Below, piece after piece: positions 34,033-42,167 of a stretch of 64,000 bases of DNA. The position numbers and the translations under genes are program-made. Within the stretch, counting starts at the first letter, position 1. Each line of letters starts with the position of its first letter. The stretch lies in assembly GCF_012985465.1 (NCBI RefSeq), contig NZ_JAAQWN010000004.1, forward strand, positions 248,001-312,000. Reading direction: 5' to 3'. Under the pieces are notes generated by a model, which saw nothing but the letters and a program-made list of their open reading frames with translations, searched no databases and had not been told where the DNA came from. This DNA comes from Pseudomonas sp. WS 5079 (GTDB taxonomy: Bacteria > Pseudomonadota > Gammaproteobacteria > Pseudomonadales > Pseudomonadaceae).

Positions 34033-35037
34033 TCAGCGCGCCTTGGGCAAGATCGCCAGGAAATTGTCCCGTGCGACTTTTCGCGCGACGTCTTCAGGCA
34101 AGGCATCGAGGAAGGGATTGAAGCTGCGCATTTCCTTACCCAACTTATTGAACCGCCCTACAACATCAGACCCCAGCATAAAGCGCTCCGGGAAGCGCTC
34201 CACCAGTTTCAACCACTCCGGCCGGGGCTTTCCCGCATCGTCGAGCAAGTACGGCGTGAGCACGCTCCAGGACAGGTCGATGTACAGGTTGGGATACGCC
34301 TCAAGCATGCGGATCAAGGTCGGCAACAGAAAATCCAACTGCGTCTGGTGCCGGTGGATTTCCATGCTGGTGCCGGCATGGGCCCAGATAAACCGGGTGT
34401 GCGGATGATTGCGCAGTGGTTCTTCGATTTCTGCCAGATACAGGGGGTTGCGTTCGCGCTTGGAGGTGATGTTGGAATGCACCAGTACTGGCAGGTCATT
34501 CTCGGCGGCCAGGTGATAGATGCGCGTCATGGCCTCGTTATTGGCCCGCGGCGTGTCACCGGAGGTCAGCGCGGTCAGGTCATCGTGGCGGGTGAACACT
34601 TCGCCGATGCCCTGCCACAGGCCCGGATAGAGGTCGAGCATGCGCTGGATATGGGCCTCGGAGTTCTTGTCATTGGGGTTGAAGCCGCTGAGGAACGGGT
34701 GCAAATGCTGGCGCTGCTCGGGGGCCAGCTTGCTGACCGCTGCGGCGACGATCACATCGGTGGCGCTGTACCAGTAGGCATCCGCGTCATCCCCGGCGTA
34801 ATAGCGCGGGCGCTTGGGTTCGTCTTCATGCCATTTTTTCGCCACCGGGACGCCGGAAATCATCACATGCTCAATGCGATTGTCGGCCATGGCCTTGAGC
34901 AGCTTGTCCATGCCAGCTGTCTCCTGGAAGAAGTCGACGTAATGCAGGTGCGCGTCGCTGTAGGCATAGTCGCGGGCCTGTACGGCAAGGCTGCTGGCGG
35001 CAAGCAACAGGACGAGGGGCAGGCGGGTCCAGGGCAC
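34033..35037 (-). CDS. Exported amidohydrolase-family (TIM-barrel) protein
   Basis: A 334-residue protein with a signal peptide (about 21 residues, ending AVQA). The metal-dependent TIM-barrel hydrolase pattern is visible: DAHLHYVDF near the mature N-terminus, a mid-chain VLVHSN, WAHAGTS, and MLGSDVVG near the end. It resembles amidohydrolase-2 (PF04909) proteins, decarboxylases or hydrolases, but is periplasmic, which is less common. Substrate unknown. Divergent from the OsmC gene. Confidence 0.83.
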   Translation of the reverse strand: MPWTRLPLVLLLAASSLAVQARDYAYSDAHLHYVDFFQETAGMDKLLKAMADNRIEHVMISGVPVAKKWHEDEPKRPRYYAGDDADAYWYSATDVIVAAAVSKLAPEQRQHLHPFLSGFNPNDKNSEAHIQRMLDLYPGLWQGIGEVFTRHDDLTALTSGDTPRANNEAMTRIYHLAAENDLPVLVHSNITSKRERNPLYLAEIEEPLRNHPHTRFIWAHAGTSMEIHRHQTQLDFLLPTLIRMLEAYPNLYIDLSWSVLTPYLLDDAGKPRPEWLKLVERFPERFMLGSDVVGRFNKLGKEMRSFNPFLDALPEDVARKVARDNFLAILPKAR

Positions 35038-35177
35038 GGTAAAACCTCAACAGGGGATAAGTGCGGTAGACCTGCGACGGCGTGCCGGGGTTCATCCGAT
35101 AAAAAACGCGGAACACTCAGGTGCCAGCATGCTCTATAACTGCATGACCTTCATCCTGCCACCTAGTGAGGCTTGCC

Positions 35178-35594
35178 ATGCCTGTTATCGTCAATACGCT
35201 GAACACCGAGAATTTTCGCCATAGCGTCAACATCAATAACCATGAGCTGTTTACCGACCTGCCCAAGACCCTGGGTGGCGACGACTCGGCGCCCTCGCCC
35301 CACGATTACTTCGACGCGGCGCTGGCCTCGTGCAAGGCGCTGACCGTCAAGCTGTATGCGCAGAAAAAGGACATCCCCCTGACCGGTGTGACCGTGGAAG
35401 TCACCCACGACAGCACCGAGGAGCAAAAGGGCAAGTACAAGCTCAACGTCAAGCTGACCCTCAAGGGCGTGCTCACCGATGAGCAGCGCGCCGAGCTGCA
35501 TCGCGTGGCCGACAAGTGCCCGGTGCATAAACTGATGACTACCGCCGAGATCAGCATCGAGACCCGGCTTGCCGAAGGCGCGTTCAGCCAATAA
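35178..35594 (+). CDS. OsmC-family peroxidase-like protein
   Basis: A 138-residue OsmC/Ohr-fold protein. The two redox cysteines of the family are in ASCKALT and DKCPVHKLM, separated by about 65 residues. Such proteins reduce organic hydroperoxides. The start MPVIVNTLN at 35178 has GTGAGG seven bases upstream. It is followed 64 bp later by a pirin gene in the same direction; the gap holds a long hairpin. Confidence 0.9.
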   Translation: MPVIVNTLNTENFRHSVNINNHELFTDLPKTLGGDDSAPSPHDYFDAALASCKALTVKLYAQKKDIPLTGVTVEVTHDSTEEQKGKYKLNVKLTLKGVLTDEQRAELHRVADKCPVHKLMTTAEISIETRLAEGAFSQ

Positions 35595-35601
35595 CACCGA
35601 T

Positions 35602-35652
35602 TCCCTGTCTGGCGGGTTATGCTCAAGCCCTACAAACCCGCTCAGACAGGGA
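35602..35652 (+). promoter_or_regulatory. Long hairpin that covers the pirin ribosome-binding site
   Basis: The 17-nt arm at 35602-35618 (TCCCTGTCTGGCGGGTT) pairs with 35635-35652, with a single bulged base; the loop is 16 nt. The right arm contains CAGGGA, the only Shine-Dalgarno-like stretch before the ATG at 35659. No T run follows, so it is not a usual terminator. Confidence 0.6.
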
Positions 35653-35658
35653 CGCTCC

Positions 35659-36525
35659 ATGACCACCGTGACCGTGATTCGCCCGCGCGCCGAAGATGTC
35701 GAAGGCCAACCGATCCTGCGCCCGCTGCCCTCGCGGGAATGCCGCAGCGTCGGGCCTTTCGTGTTTTTCGACCATATGCTCCGAACCCGCTACGCCCCCG
35801 GCAGTGGCATGAATATCCGCCAGCATCCGCATATCGGCTTGTCCACTCTCACCTACCTGTTTGAAGGCGAACTGCTGCACAAAGACAGCCTCGGCTCCGA
35901 TCAAGTGGTGCAGGCCGGTGATGTCAGCTGGATGACCGCCGGCAGCGCCATTGCCCACGTCGAACGCACACCCGACGCGCTCAAGGCCAAGGGGTTCGAG
36001 CTGCATGGCCTGCAGGTGTGGCTGGCCTCGCCCAAGGCACACGAGCAAGGGCCGGGGCATTACAGCCATCACCCTGCCAACAGCTTGCCGGTCAGTGACA
36101 ACCTCGGCGTGGCGATCCGCATGATCGCCGGCAATGGCTTTTGCCTGGAATCACCGGTGCCGGTGCTGTCGCCGACGCTGTATGCCGAGGCTCATATGCA
36201 AACCGCCACCACCCTGCTGATTCCTCATGAGCATGAGGAACGGGCGGTGTATGTGCTCGACGGTGATGCGCAGTTGGATGGCGAACCTTTGGCAGTCCAT
36301 AGCCTGGTGGTGTTGCCGGCGGGCCAGAGCATGACGCTGTTTGCCGAAACCGACTGCCATCTGGTGATCTTCGGCGGTGCGCCGCTGGATGGGCCTCGGC
36401 GGATCAACTGGAACTTTGTCGCCAGTGATCCGGCGTTGATCGAACAGGCTCGCCAGCGCTGGGCGGCTGGGGATTGGCCGACGGTGCCAGGGGAGACAGG
36501 GAGAATTGAGTTGCCTCTGAGATAG
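35659..36525 (+). CDS. Pirin-family protein
   Basis: A 288-residue double-cupin pirin. The N-terminal cupin carries the metal ligands: His pair in HPHIGLSTLTY, His in GELLHKDS, and Glu in HVERTP. Some bacterial pirins are quercetinases or regulate pyruvate dehydrogenase; which applies here is unknown. The start MTTVTVIRPR at 35659 is family-like. The ribosome-binding site lies within a stable hairpin shared with the OsmC-pirin gap, so expression may be regulated post-transcriptionally. Confidence 0.9.
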   Translation: MTTVTVIRPRAEDVEGQPILRPLPSRECRSVGPFVFFDHMLRTRYAPGSGMNIRQHPHIGLSTLTYLFEGELLHKDSLGSDQVVQAGDVSWMTAGSAIAHVERTPDALKAKGFELHGLQVWLASPKAHEQGPGHYSHHPANSLPVSDNLGVAIRMIAGNGFCLESPVPVLSPTLYAEAHMQTATTLLIPHEHEERAVYVLDGDAQLDGEPLAVHSLVVLPAGQSMTLFAETDCHLVIFGGAPLDGPRRINWNFVASDPALIEQARQRWAAGDWPTVPGETGRIELPLR

Positions 36526-36526
36526 C

Positions 36527-36597
36527 TATCGTGGGCAAGCCCGCTCCCACAGCTGGAATGCATTCCAAAATGTGGGAGTGGGCTTGCCCGCGACGGG
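36527..36597. repeat. REPIN, GCGGGC type
   Basis: GGGCAAGCCCGCTCCCACAG and its inverse TGTGGGAGTGGGCTTGCCCG enclose a small GGAATG/CATTCC stem. It lies between convergent pirin and dienelactone hydrolase genes. Confidence 0.85.
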
Positions 36598-36618
36598 GCC
36601 AACTCAGGCGCTAAATAT

Positions 36619-37347
36619 TCAGCCCTTGAACACTTCATCCAACAAATTATGCATCGCCTGGAACGCCCGCCCGGCAGTCTTGGCGTCGTACATCATCTTG
36701 CCCGGCACATTCGCCTGCGGGTCAGTGAACGAATGCACCGCGCCACCGTAGCTCAGCAATTGCCAATCCACCCCGGCCGCGTTCATCTCGTCTTTAAAGG
36801 CAGGCAACTGCTCCCTGGGCACCAACGGGTCAGACGCTCCATGCAGCACCAGCACCGAACCCTTGATGCGCTTGGCATCCGCCGGGTTTGGCGTGTCGAG
36901 GGTGCCATGGAACGACACCGCTGCCTTCAGCGACGCCCCGGTACGTGCCAGCTCCAGTGAACAGCAACCGCCAAAACAGAAGCCAAAGGTCGCCAGCTTC
37001 GAGGTATCGACCGCGGCTTCGGCCTGACCTTGCAGTTGCGCAAAAGCCGCCTGCATGCGCTTGTTCAGCAAGCCACGGTCATTTTTCAACGGCATCATCG
37101 CGGCGCCAGCTTCATCGCCATTGGACGGGCGCACCTGTTGCCCGTACAGATCGGCGATCAACACCACATAGCCCTTGCCGGCCACGGCCTTGGCGATCTC
37201 TTCGGCGCCTGCGCTGACGCCCATCCAGTTCGGCGCCATCAACAGGCCCGGCAGCGGGTCCGTGTGGCTGGCATCGAAGGCCAGGCGGCTTTCATAAGAC
37301 TGGCCATCAATCTGATAGACCACGGAACGCACGGTGACTTGGCTCAT
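36619..37347 (-). CDS. Dienelactone hydrolase family protein
   Basis: A 242-residue alpha/beta hydrolase of the DLH type. The nucleophile is a cysteine in the elbow GFCFGGC, the Asp is in HGASDPLVP and the His in GGAVHSFTDP, the Cys-Asp-His triad of the family. No signal peptide. Of two adjacent ATGs the second (37347) has better spacing from GGAG. No aromatic ring-cleavage genes are nearby, so the true substrate may be a different ester or lactone. Confidence 0.9.
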   Translation of the reverse strand: MSQVTVRSVVYQIDGQSYESRLAFDASHTDPLPGLLMAPNWMGVSAGAEEIAKAVAGKGYVVLIADLYGQQVRPSNGDEAGAAMMPLKNDRGLLNKRMQAAFAQLQGQAEAAVDTSKLATFGFCFGGCCSLELARTGASLKAAVSFHGTLDTPNPADAKRIKGSVLVLHGASDPLVPREQLPAFKDEMNAAGVDWQLLSYGGAVHSFTDPQANVPGKMMYDAKTAGRAFQAMHNLLDEVFKG

Positions 37348-37373
37348 CATTTTCTCCAGTTGATATGCACGAG

Positions 37374-37400
37374 AACGAAAAACCCCGCCGAAGCGGGGTT
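37374..37400 (-). terminator. Intrinsic terminator of htpG
   Basis: On the minus strand AACCCCGC-TTCG-GCGGGGTT (37381-37400) is followed by TTTTCG. It lies 15 bp after the htpG stop. Confidence 0.9.
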
Positions 37401-37414
37401 TTCTTGCAGCGTTG

Positions 37415-39319
37415 TTAAACCGACAGTTCAACCAACAGCTTGTTCAGTCGGCGCACGTAGGCGGCCGGGTCTTTCAAGCTGTCCCCTGCGGCCAGGGCCG
37501 CCTGGTCGAAGAGGATGTGCGACAGGTCGCCAAAACGCTCTTCACTCTGCTCGCCGTCGAGTTTCTCGATCAGCGGGTGAGCCGGGTTGAATTCGAAGAT
37601 CGGCTTGGAATCCGGCACCTTCTGCCCGCTGGCTTCAAGGATCTGGCGCATCTGCATGCCCAGGTCCTGCTCGCCGATGGCCAGGATCGCCGGGGAGTCG
37701 GTCAGACGGTGGGAAACCCGCACTTCGCTGACGGCATCGCCCAGTGCGGTCTTGATGCGCTCAACCAGGCCTTCTTTGGCCTTGGCCACTTCTTCGGCTT
37801 CTTTCTTCTCTTCTTCGGAGTCCAGGTTACCCAGGTCCAGGTCACCACGGGCCACGTCGACGAAGGACTTACCGTCGAACTCGCTGAGGTAGCTCATCAG
37901 CCACTCGTCGATACGGTCGGTGAGCAGCAGCACTTCGATGCCTTTCTTGCGGAAGACTTCCAGGTGCGGGCTGTTCTTGACCTGAGCGTAGGTTTCGCCG
38001 GTCAGGTAGTAGATCTTGTCCTGACCTTCCTTGGCGCGCGCCAGGTACTCGGCCAGGGACACCACCTGCTCGCCGTCCTCGCCTTGAGTCGAGGCAAAAC
38101 GCAGCAGGCCGGCGATTTTTTCCTTGTTGGCGAAATCTTCTGCCGGGCCTTCCTTCATGACCTGGCCGAAGTTTTTCCAGAAGCCCTTGTATTGCTCAGG
38201 CTCGTTCTTCGCCAGTTTTTCCAGCATGTCCAGCACACGCTTGGTCAGCGCCGACTTCATGGAATCGATGATCGGGTCTTTCTGCAGGATTTCCCGCGAC
38301 ACGTTCAGCGACAGGTCGTTGGAGTCAACCACGCCCTTGATAAAGCGCAGGTACAGCGGCAGGAAGGATTCCGCCTGATCCATCACGAATACGCGCTGCA
38401 CATACAGCTTCAGGCCTTTCGGCGCTTCGCGCTGGTACAGGTCGAACGGAGCGCGGGCCGGGACGTACAGCAGCGAGCTGTATTCCAGCTTGCCTTCGAC
38501 CTTGTTGTGGCTCCAGCTCAGCGGATTTTCGTAGTCATGGGCGATGTGCTTGTAGAACTCCTGGTACTCCTCGTCCTTGACCTCGGTACGCGGACGGGTC
38601 CACAGGGCGCTGGCGCGGTTGACCACTTCCCATTCCTGGGCAGGAGCCTCTTCGCCTTCGGCCGCCGCTTGTTCTTTCGGCAGTTCGATGGGCAGCGCGA
38701 TGTGGTCGGAGTACTTCTTGATGATGTTGCGCAGGCGCCAGCCATCGGCGAATTCGTCTTCACCGGACTTCAGGTGCAGCACGATGCGGGTACCGCGATC
38801 AGCCTTGTCGACGGTGGCGATTTCAAATTCGCCCTCGCCTTTGGAAGACCAGTGCACGCCTTCGCTGGCGTCGAGACCGGCGCGGCGGCTGAACACTTCA
38901 ACTTTGTCGGCGACGATAAAGGCCGAGTAGAAGCCCACGCCGAACTGGCCGATCAGGTGCGAATCTTTCTTCTGATCGCCCGAGAGGTTCTTCATGAAGT
39001 CGGCGGTGCCGGATTTGGCGATGGTGCCCAAATGGGTAATCGCGTCTTCACGGCTCATGCCGATGCCGTTGTCTTCGAGCGTGACGGTCTTGGCGTCCTT
39101 GTCGAAGCTCACACGGATTTTCAGTTCTGCGCCACCTTCCAGCAACTCAGGCTTGGACAGGGCTTCGAAACGTAATTTGTCGACAGCGTCAGAGGCGTTC
39201 GAGATCAATTCGCGAAGGAAGATTTCCTTGTTGGAATACAGCGAATGGATCATGAGGTGCAGCAGTTGCTTCACCTCGGTCTGGAAGCCCAGGGTTTCCT
39301 TTTGAGTTTCCACACTCAT
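37415..39319 (-). CDS. htpG: Molecular chaperone HtpG (Hsp90)
   Basis: A 634-residue bacterial Hsp90. The N-terminal GHKL ATPase ([37 protein letters not shown]), the middle domain ([16 protein letters not shown] region) and the C-terminal dimerisation domain are all complete. The start [10 protein letters not shown] at 39319 is the conserved one; an ATG two codons upstream is also possible. A sigma32-type promoter overlaps the end of the upstream thioesterase gene, which fits heat induction. Confidence 0.97.
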   Translation of the reverse strand: MSVETQKETLGFQTEVKQLLHLMIHSLYSNKEIFLRELISNASDAVDKLRFEALSKPELLEGGAELKIRVSFDKDAKTVTLEDNGIGMSREDAITHLGTIAKSGTADFMKNLSGDQKKDSHLIGQFGVGFYSAFIVADKVEVFSRRAGLDASEGVHWSSKGEGEFEIATVDKADRGTRIVLHLKSGEDEFADGWRLRNIIKKYSDHIALPIELPKEQAAAEGEEAPAQEWEVVNRASALWTRPRTEVKDEEYQEFYKHIAHDYENPLSWSHNKVEGKLEYSSLLYVPARAPFDLYQREAPKGLKLYVQRVFVMDQAESFLPLYLRFIKGVVDSNDLSLNVSREILQKDPIIDSMKSALTKRVLDMLEKLAKNEPEQYKGFWKNFGQVMKEGPAEDFANKEKIAGLLRFASTQGEDGEQVVSLAEYLARAKEGQDKIYYLTGETYAQVKNSPHLEVFRKKGIEVLLLTDRIDEWLMSYLSEFDGKSFVDVARGDLDLGNLDSEEEKKEAEEVAKAKEGLVERIKTALGDAVSEVRVSHRLTDSPAILAIGEQDLGMQMRQILEASGQKVPDSKPIFEFNPAHPLIEKLDGEQSEERFGDLSHILFDQAALAAGDSLKDPAAYVRRLNKLLVELSV

Positions 39320-39385
39320 GGTCATCAAACTCCAATTGGATGGCAGTGGCCGCGCCCTAGAGGGTTGGCGGCGGGTTGTCATCAA

Positions 39386-39413
39386 AGTTGGGGGCTAAGA
39401 CCAGGATTTCAAG
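39386..39413 (-). promoter_or_regulatory. Sigma32 (heat-shock) promoter of htpG
   Basis: On the minus strand CTTGAAA (39407-39413) and CCCCAACT (39386-39393) are 13 bp apart, against the consensus CTTGAAA-N13-14-CCCCATNT. The -35 overlaps the last codons of the upstream thioesterase gene. The predicted start lies about 60 bp before htpG. Confidence 0.75.
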
Positions 39414-39873
39414 GGTGGCCCTGCTCCTGAATCTTGAAATGCGCGCGAGCGGTAGCGATGGGCTCGGCAGGGGTGCTCTGCCAGGCAGTGATCGCCACAT
39501 TGGCCACCCGCCGTCCCTGGCGCCACACCTGGCAGGTTGCGTAGGTGTCGCGAAACTGCCCGGCCCGCAAGTAATCCAGGGAAAAATCGACGATCTTCGG
39601 CAGGCCTGTTTCAACCCGTGGGGTGCCTGTAGCCACCCATAGATGAAAGGCCGCCGACAACTCCATAAACCCTGCGATCACCCCGCCATGGATGGCCGGC
39701 AATATCGGGTTACCAATATTGTCCTTGTTCGCCGGCATGCGGAACAACAACTCATCCCCCAGTCGCGTGCACTCGACGCCGATCAGGCGGGCATAGGGAA
39801 TCAACTCGAGCAACGCCTTATAGTCGCCGCGTTGGTGGGCCTGCTGCATCCGGGTCTTGAATTGATGGGTCAT
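39409..39873 (-). CDS. PaaI-type hotdog thioesterase (downstream of pair)
   Basis: A 154-residue hotdog thioesterase with the loop-helix signature LPAIHGGVIAGFMELSAAF and a following LDYLRAG strand. The start at 39873 overlaps the preceding thioesterase gene by 4 bp (ATGA), so the two are coupled. The partner proteins differ in sequence, so they could form a heteromer or act on different acyl-CoAs; this is inference. Its 3' end overlaps the htpG heat-shock promoter. Confidence 0.88.
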   Translation of the reverse strand: MTHQFKTRMQQAHQRGDYKALLELIPYARLIGVECTRLGDELLFRMPANKDNIGNPILPAIHGGVIAGFMELSAAFHLWVATGTPRVETGLPKIVDFSLDYLRAGQFRDTYATCQVWRQGRRVANVAITAWQSTPAEPIATARAHFKIQEQGHP

Positions 39874-40346
39874 GCCTGTTCTCCCTTGATGCTGCTGCCC
39901 AGCCCCTTGGTGCCCTTCAATCGCTTGCCCATGCGCATGAACGTGCCCACTACATGGGCAATCGGCTGCTGGGGATCGTCCTGGTAAGCAAAGCCCCGGG
40001 TGAAAATCACATCGGTGGTCACCCGATAACATTGGGCAAAGCCAAACACCGTCTTGTGCGGCTCGGCCGGGTGCATGTAGTCAATGCGCAGATCCAGGGT
40101 CGGGCAGACCTCGAACTCCGGCAGCACGCACAGGGTGGCCATGCCACAGGCGGTGTCCATCAGCGAGGTCAAGGCGCCGCCATGGATGATCCCGGTTTGC
40201 GGATCGCCGACGATCTGCGGGCTGTAGGGCAGGCACAAGGTCATGCCCTCGGTGTTTGCATCATGTACCTGGATCCCCAGCACCTGACAGTGGCGCAGGG
40301 CTGAGACAAAACGTGCGGCACGCTCTAAAAGGGGGCTATCGGTCAT
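39870..40346 (-). CDS. PaaI-type hotdog thioesterase (upstream of pair)
   Basis: A 158-residue hotdog thioesterase with the signature GIIHGGALTSLMDTACGMA, where the Asp in the helix is the likely catalytic acid, followed by LDLRIDYMHPA. It begins the two-gene operon and overlaps the second thioesterase by 4 bp. The start MTDSPLLERA at 40346 was chosen by family length. Substrate unknown. Confidence 0.88.
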   Translation of the reverse strand: MTDSPLLERAARFVSALRHCQVLGIQVHDANTEGMTLCLPYSPQIVGDPQTGIIHGGALTSLMDTACGMATLCVLPEFEVCPTLDLRIDYMHPAEPHKTVFGFAQCYRVTTDVIFTRGFAYQDDPQQPIAHVVGTFMRMGKRLKGTKGLGSSIKGEQA

Positions 40347-40504
40347 TGGGTAAAGACTCTTATTAGTAGTGATCCGGCGAAACAAATACCCCGGAAGAAA
40401 GTTCCTTGGCAAAACGGCTTATATATCTGTGGGATTAAAGGAACTAATGCGTGCACCCCATGCTCGAAAGGCCAGTAGATATCTTCAATAAGGAGAAACA
40501 CCCC

Positions 40505-40756
40505 ATGCGCAAGACTTTCGCTGTTTCCTTGATGTTGGCTGCCGCCCTTGGCCTCGCTGCCTGCGATAAAAAATCCGAGGACAAAGCTCAGGATGCCAAC
40601 CAGCATGCTGAACAAGCTCAGGAAAAAATGAGCGAAGCTCAGGATAAAGTGAACGACGCTGCAAAAGAAAACGCCGAAGCCGCCAAAGCCCAAGCTGAAT
40701 CTGACGCTGCCGCCGCTAAAGAAGCTGCACCCGCTACACCTGCAACCGGTTCCTGA
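40505..40756 (+). CDS. Small alanine/lysine-rich lipoprotein
   Basis: An 83-residue lipoprotein. The signal peptide ends in the lipobox LAAC with lipidated Cys20; the mature part is a highly charged, alanine-rich amphipathic helix with repeats of the AxxKxxEAxxK kind, reminiscent of apolipoprotein or late-embryogenesis-like proteins. A strong AAGGAG site precedes the ATG at 40505. It lies between two leftward genes and has its own terminator. Residue 21 is Asp, the inner-membrane retention signal in enterobacteria, but this rule is not strict in Pseudomonas. Confidence 0.85.
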   Translation: MRKTFAVSLMLAAALGLAACDKKSEDKAQDANQHAEQAQEKMSEAQDKVNDAAKENAEAAKAQAESDAAAAKEAAPATPATGS

Positions 40757-40786
40757 TACCGCGGTTTAAATACCATGTTGCAAAAG

Positions 40787-40810
40787 AAAGCCCGCTTAAT
40801 AGCGGGCTTT
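40787..40810. terminator. Terminator between the small lipoprotein and MAPEG genes
   Basis: AAAGCCCGCT (40787-40796) pairs with AGCGGGCTTT (40801-40810) across a TAAT loop, with A and T flanks on both sides. It can serve both convergent genes. Confidence 0.88.
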
Positions 40811-40829
40811 ACTTTGCGCGAGACTTTTA

Positions 40830-41231
40830 TCAGATCAGCAAAGTGCGAAATGTCGGACTAAGCATCAACAACAGCGAACACAGCAACCCCACCAGCCACA
40901 CCAGGCTGCGTTGCCACGCCAAGTCCGCCCAATAACACGCAAGATAGACTACCCGCGCAATCACAAAGATGATCGCCAGCCAGTCAATCAGGTAGCCCTG
41001 AGTCTGGGTGGTATGGGCCATCAATACCCCCACCGCAAACAAAATAAACGCTTCAAAACTGTTTTGATGAGCAGCCACCGCCCGCGCGCCAAAGCCGGTC
41101 AGTTGTGCCTGTTGATGGCGAGGCAGATGGTTGTCATACCCGCCCTGCTCTTTCATGGCCTTGCCCACCGGCATGCGCGCCACGAAAATCAGCAACGCGC
41201 TGATAAACACACACCAGAACGGAATACTCAC
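40830..41231 (-). CDS. MAPEG-family membrane protein
   Basis: A 133-residue protein with four membrane segments and the conserved RAVAAHQNSFEAFILFAV motif of MAPEG proteins (membrane-associated eicosanoid/glutathione metabolism). In bacteria the function is unclear; some have glutathione transferase activity. It overlaps the DUF599 gene by 4 bp and is probably co-transcribed with it. Confidence 0.9.
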   Translation of the reverse strand: MSIPFWCVFISALLIFVARMPVGKAMKEQGGYDNHLPRHQQAQLTGFGARAVAAHQNSFEAFILFAVGVLMAHTTQTQGYLIDWLAIIFVIARVVYLACYWADLAWQRSLVWLVGLLCSLLLMLSPTFRTLLI

Positions 41232-41968
41232 GATGTTGCCTCCTTGTTCGCTTCAGGCATCGGTGCCTCTGTAGGGGTATAGACCATGACTTCCAGAACG
41301 TCGGAATGAAATTCACGCCGATACAACACCAGCACCACCCCGCTGCTCATCAGCATGAACAGCCAGGGGCTGACAAACCAGGCGAGCATGGTCATCCCGA
41401 AGTAATAGGAACGCAGGCCGAAGTTGAACTGGTTGGCGGCCATGGAGATCACCCGCGCCGCCCGCGAGGCAAACGCCTTGCGCTCCTGCTCGGAGACGTG
41501 GCGTTCACCGACCATCGGCGCTGAGCCAATCAGGATGGCGGCGAAGTTGTACTGGCGCATGCACCAACTGAAGGTAAAGAAGGCATAGACAAACACCAGG
41601 GCCAGGCACAGCAGCTTGATCTCCGACATGCCCTGGGATGCCTGCTGCACCATGGGAATGTCCGCCAGCAGCGACACCGCGCGCTCCGAGGCCCCCAGCA
41701 CGGTGAGGATACCGGCGAGAATGATCAGGGTGCTGGAGGCAAAGAACGAGGCGTTGCGCTCCAGGTTGCCGATCACGCTGGCATCGGCGATGCGGTTGTC
41801 GCGCAGGAGCATGCGGCGCATCCAGTCTTCGCGATACAGGTGCAACACACTGGCGAGGCAGGCAGTGTCACGGGCTTTCCAACTGGCGTAGCGGGTGTAT
41901 CCGCCCCAACAGATGACAAACCACAGCGCAGCAAGCAGGTGGATCAGGTTGGCTTCGACAAATGACAT
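41228..41968 (-). CDS. DUF599 family membrane protein
   Basis: A 246-residue inner-membrane protein with about four to five membrane segments and conserved family features (WMRRMLLRDNRIAD; SRAARVISMAANQFNFGLRSYYF). Function is unknown. It is translationally coupled to the MAPEG gene downstream. Nothing in the neighbourhood identifies a pathway. Confidence 0.88.
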   Translation of the reverse strand: MSFVEANLIHLLAALWFVICWGGYTRYASWKARDTACLASVLHLYREDWMRRMLLRDNRIADASVIGNLERNASFFASSTLIILAGILTVLGASERAVSLLADIPMVQQASQGMSEIKLLCLALVFVYAFFTFSWCMRQYNFAAILIGSAPMVGERHVSEQERKAFASRAARVISMAANQFNFGLRSYYFGMTMLAWFVSPWLFMLMSSGVVLVLYRREFHSDVLEVMVYTPTEAPMPEANKEATS

Positions 41969-42006
41969 GCGGGTCCTCTAAACAATAGGGCTGGCTCACT
42001 CGGACA

Positions 42007-42033
42007 ATGTGGGGCTTGCCTGCTCCCACACTG
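42007..42033. repeat. Collapsed REP remnant
   Basis: ATGTGGGGCTTGCCTGCTCCCACA looks like two REP arms joined with the loop lost. It lies in the DUF599 / brnQ gap. Confidence 0.45.
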
Positions 42034-42111
42034 ACCGTGTTCCTGATCTGGAAAACTCATAACCCCTTCGACGTTAGCCTGCAAAAAAAGACACCGCCGA
42101 GCGCCCATAAA

Positions 42112-42143
42112 AAATGCCCCGGATCGATAGATACGGGGCATTT
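42112..42143 (-). terminator. Intrinsic terminator of brnQ
   Basis: AAATGCCCCG (42112-42121) pairs with CGGGGCATTT (42134-42143). On the minus strand the stem is followed by a T run. Confidence 0.9.
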
Positions 42144-42167
42144 CGATGTCAGCGTGTAACGAACGCT

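Noticed and set aside
37412..39175. A 587-codon open frame antisense to htpG
   Set aside because: It is a shadow of htpG, which has full domain support.
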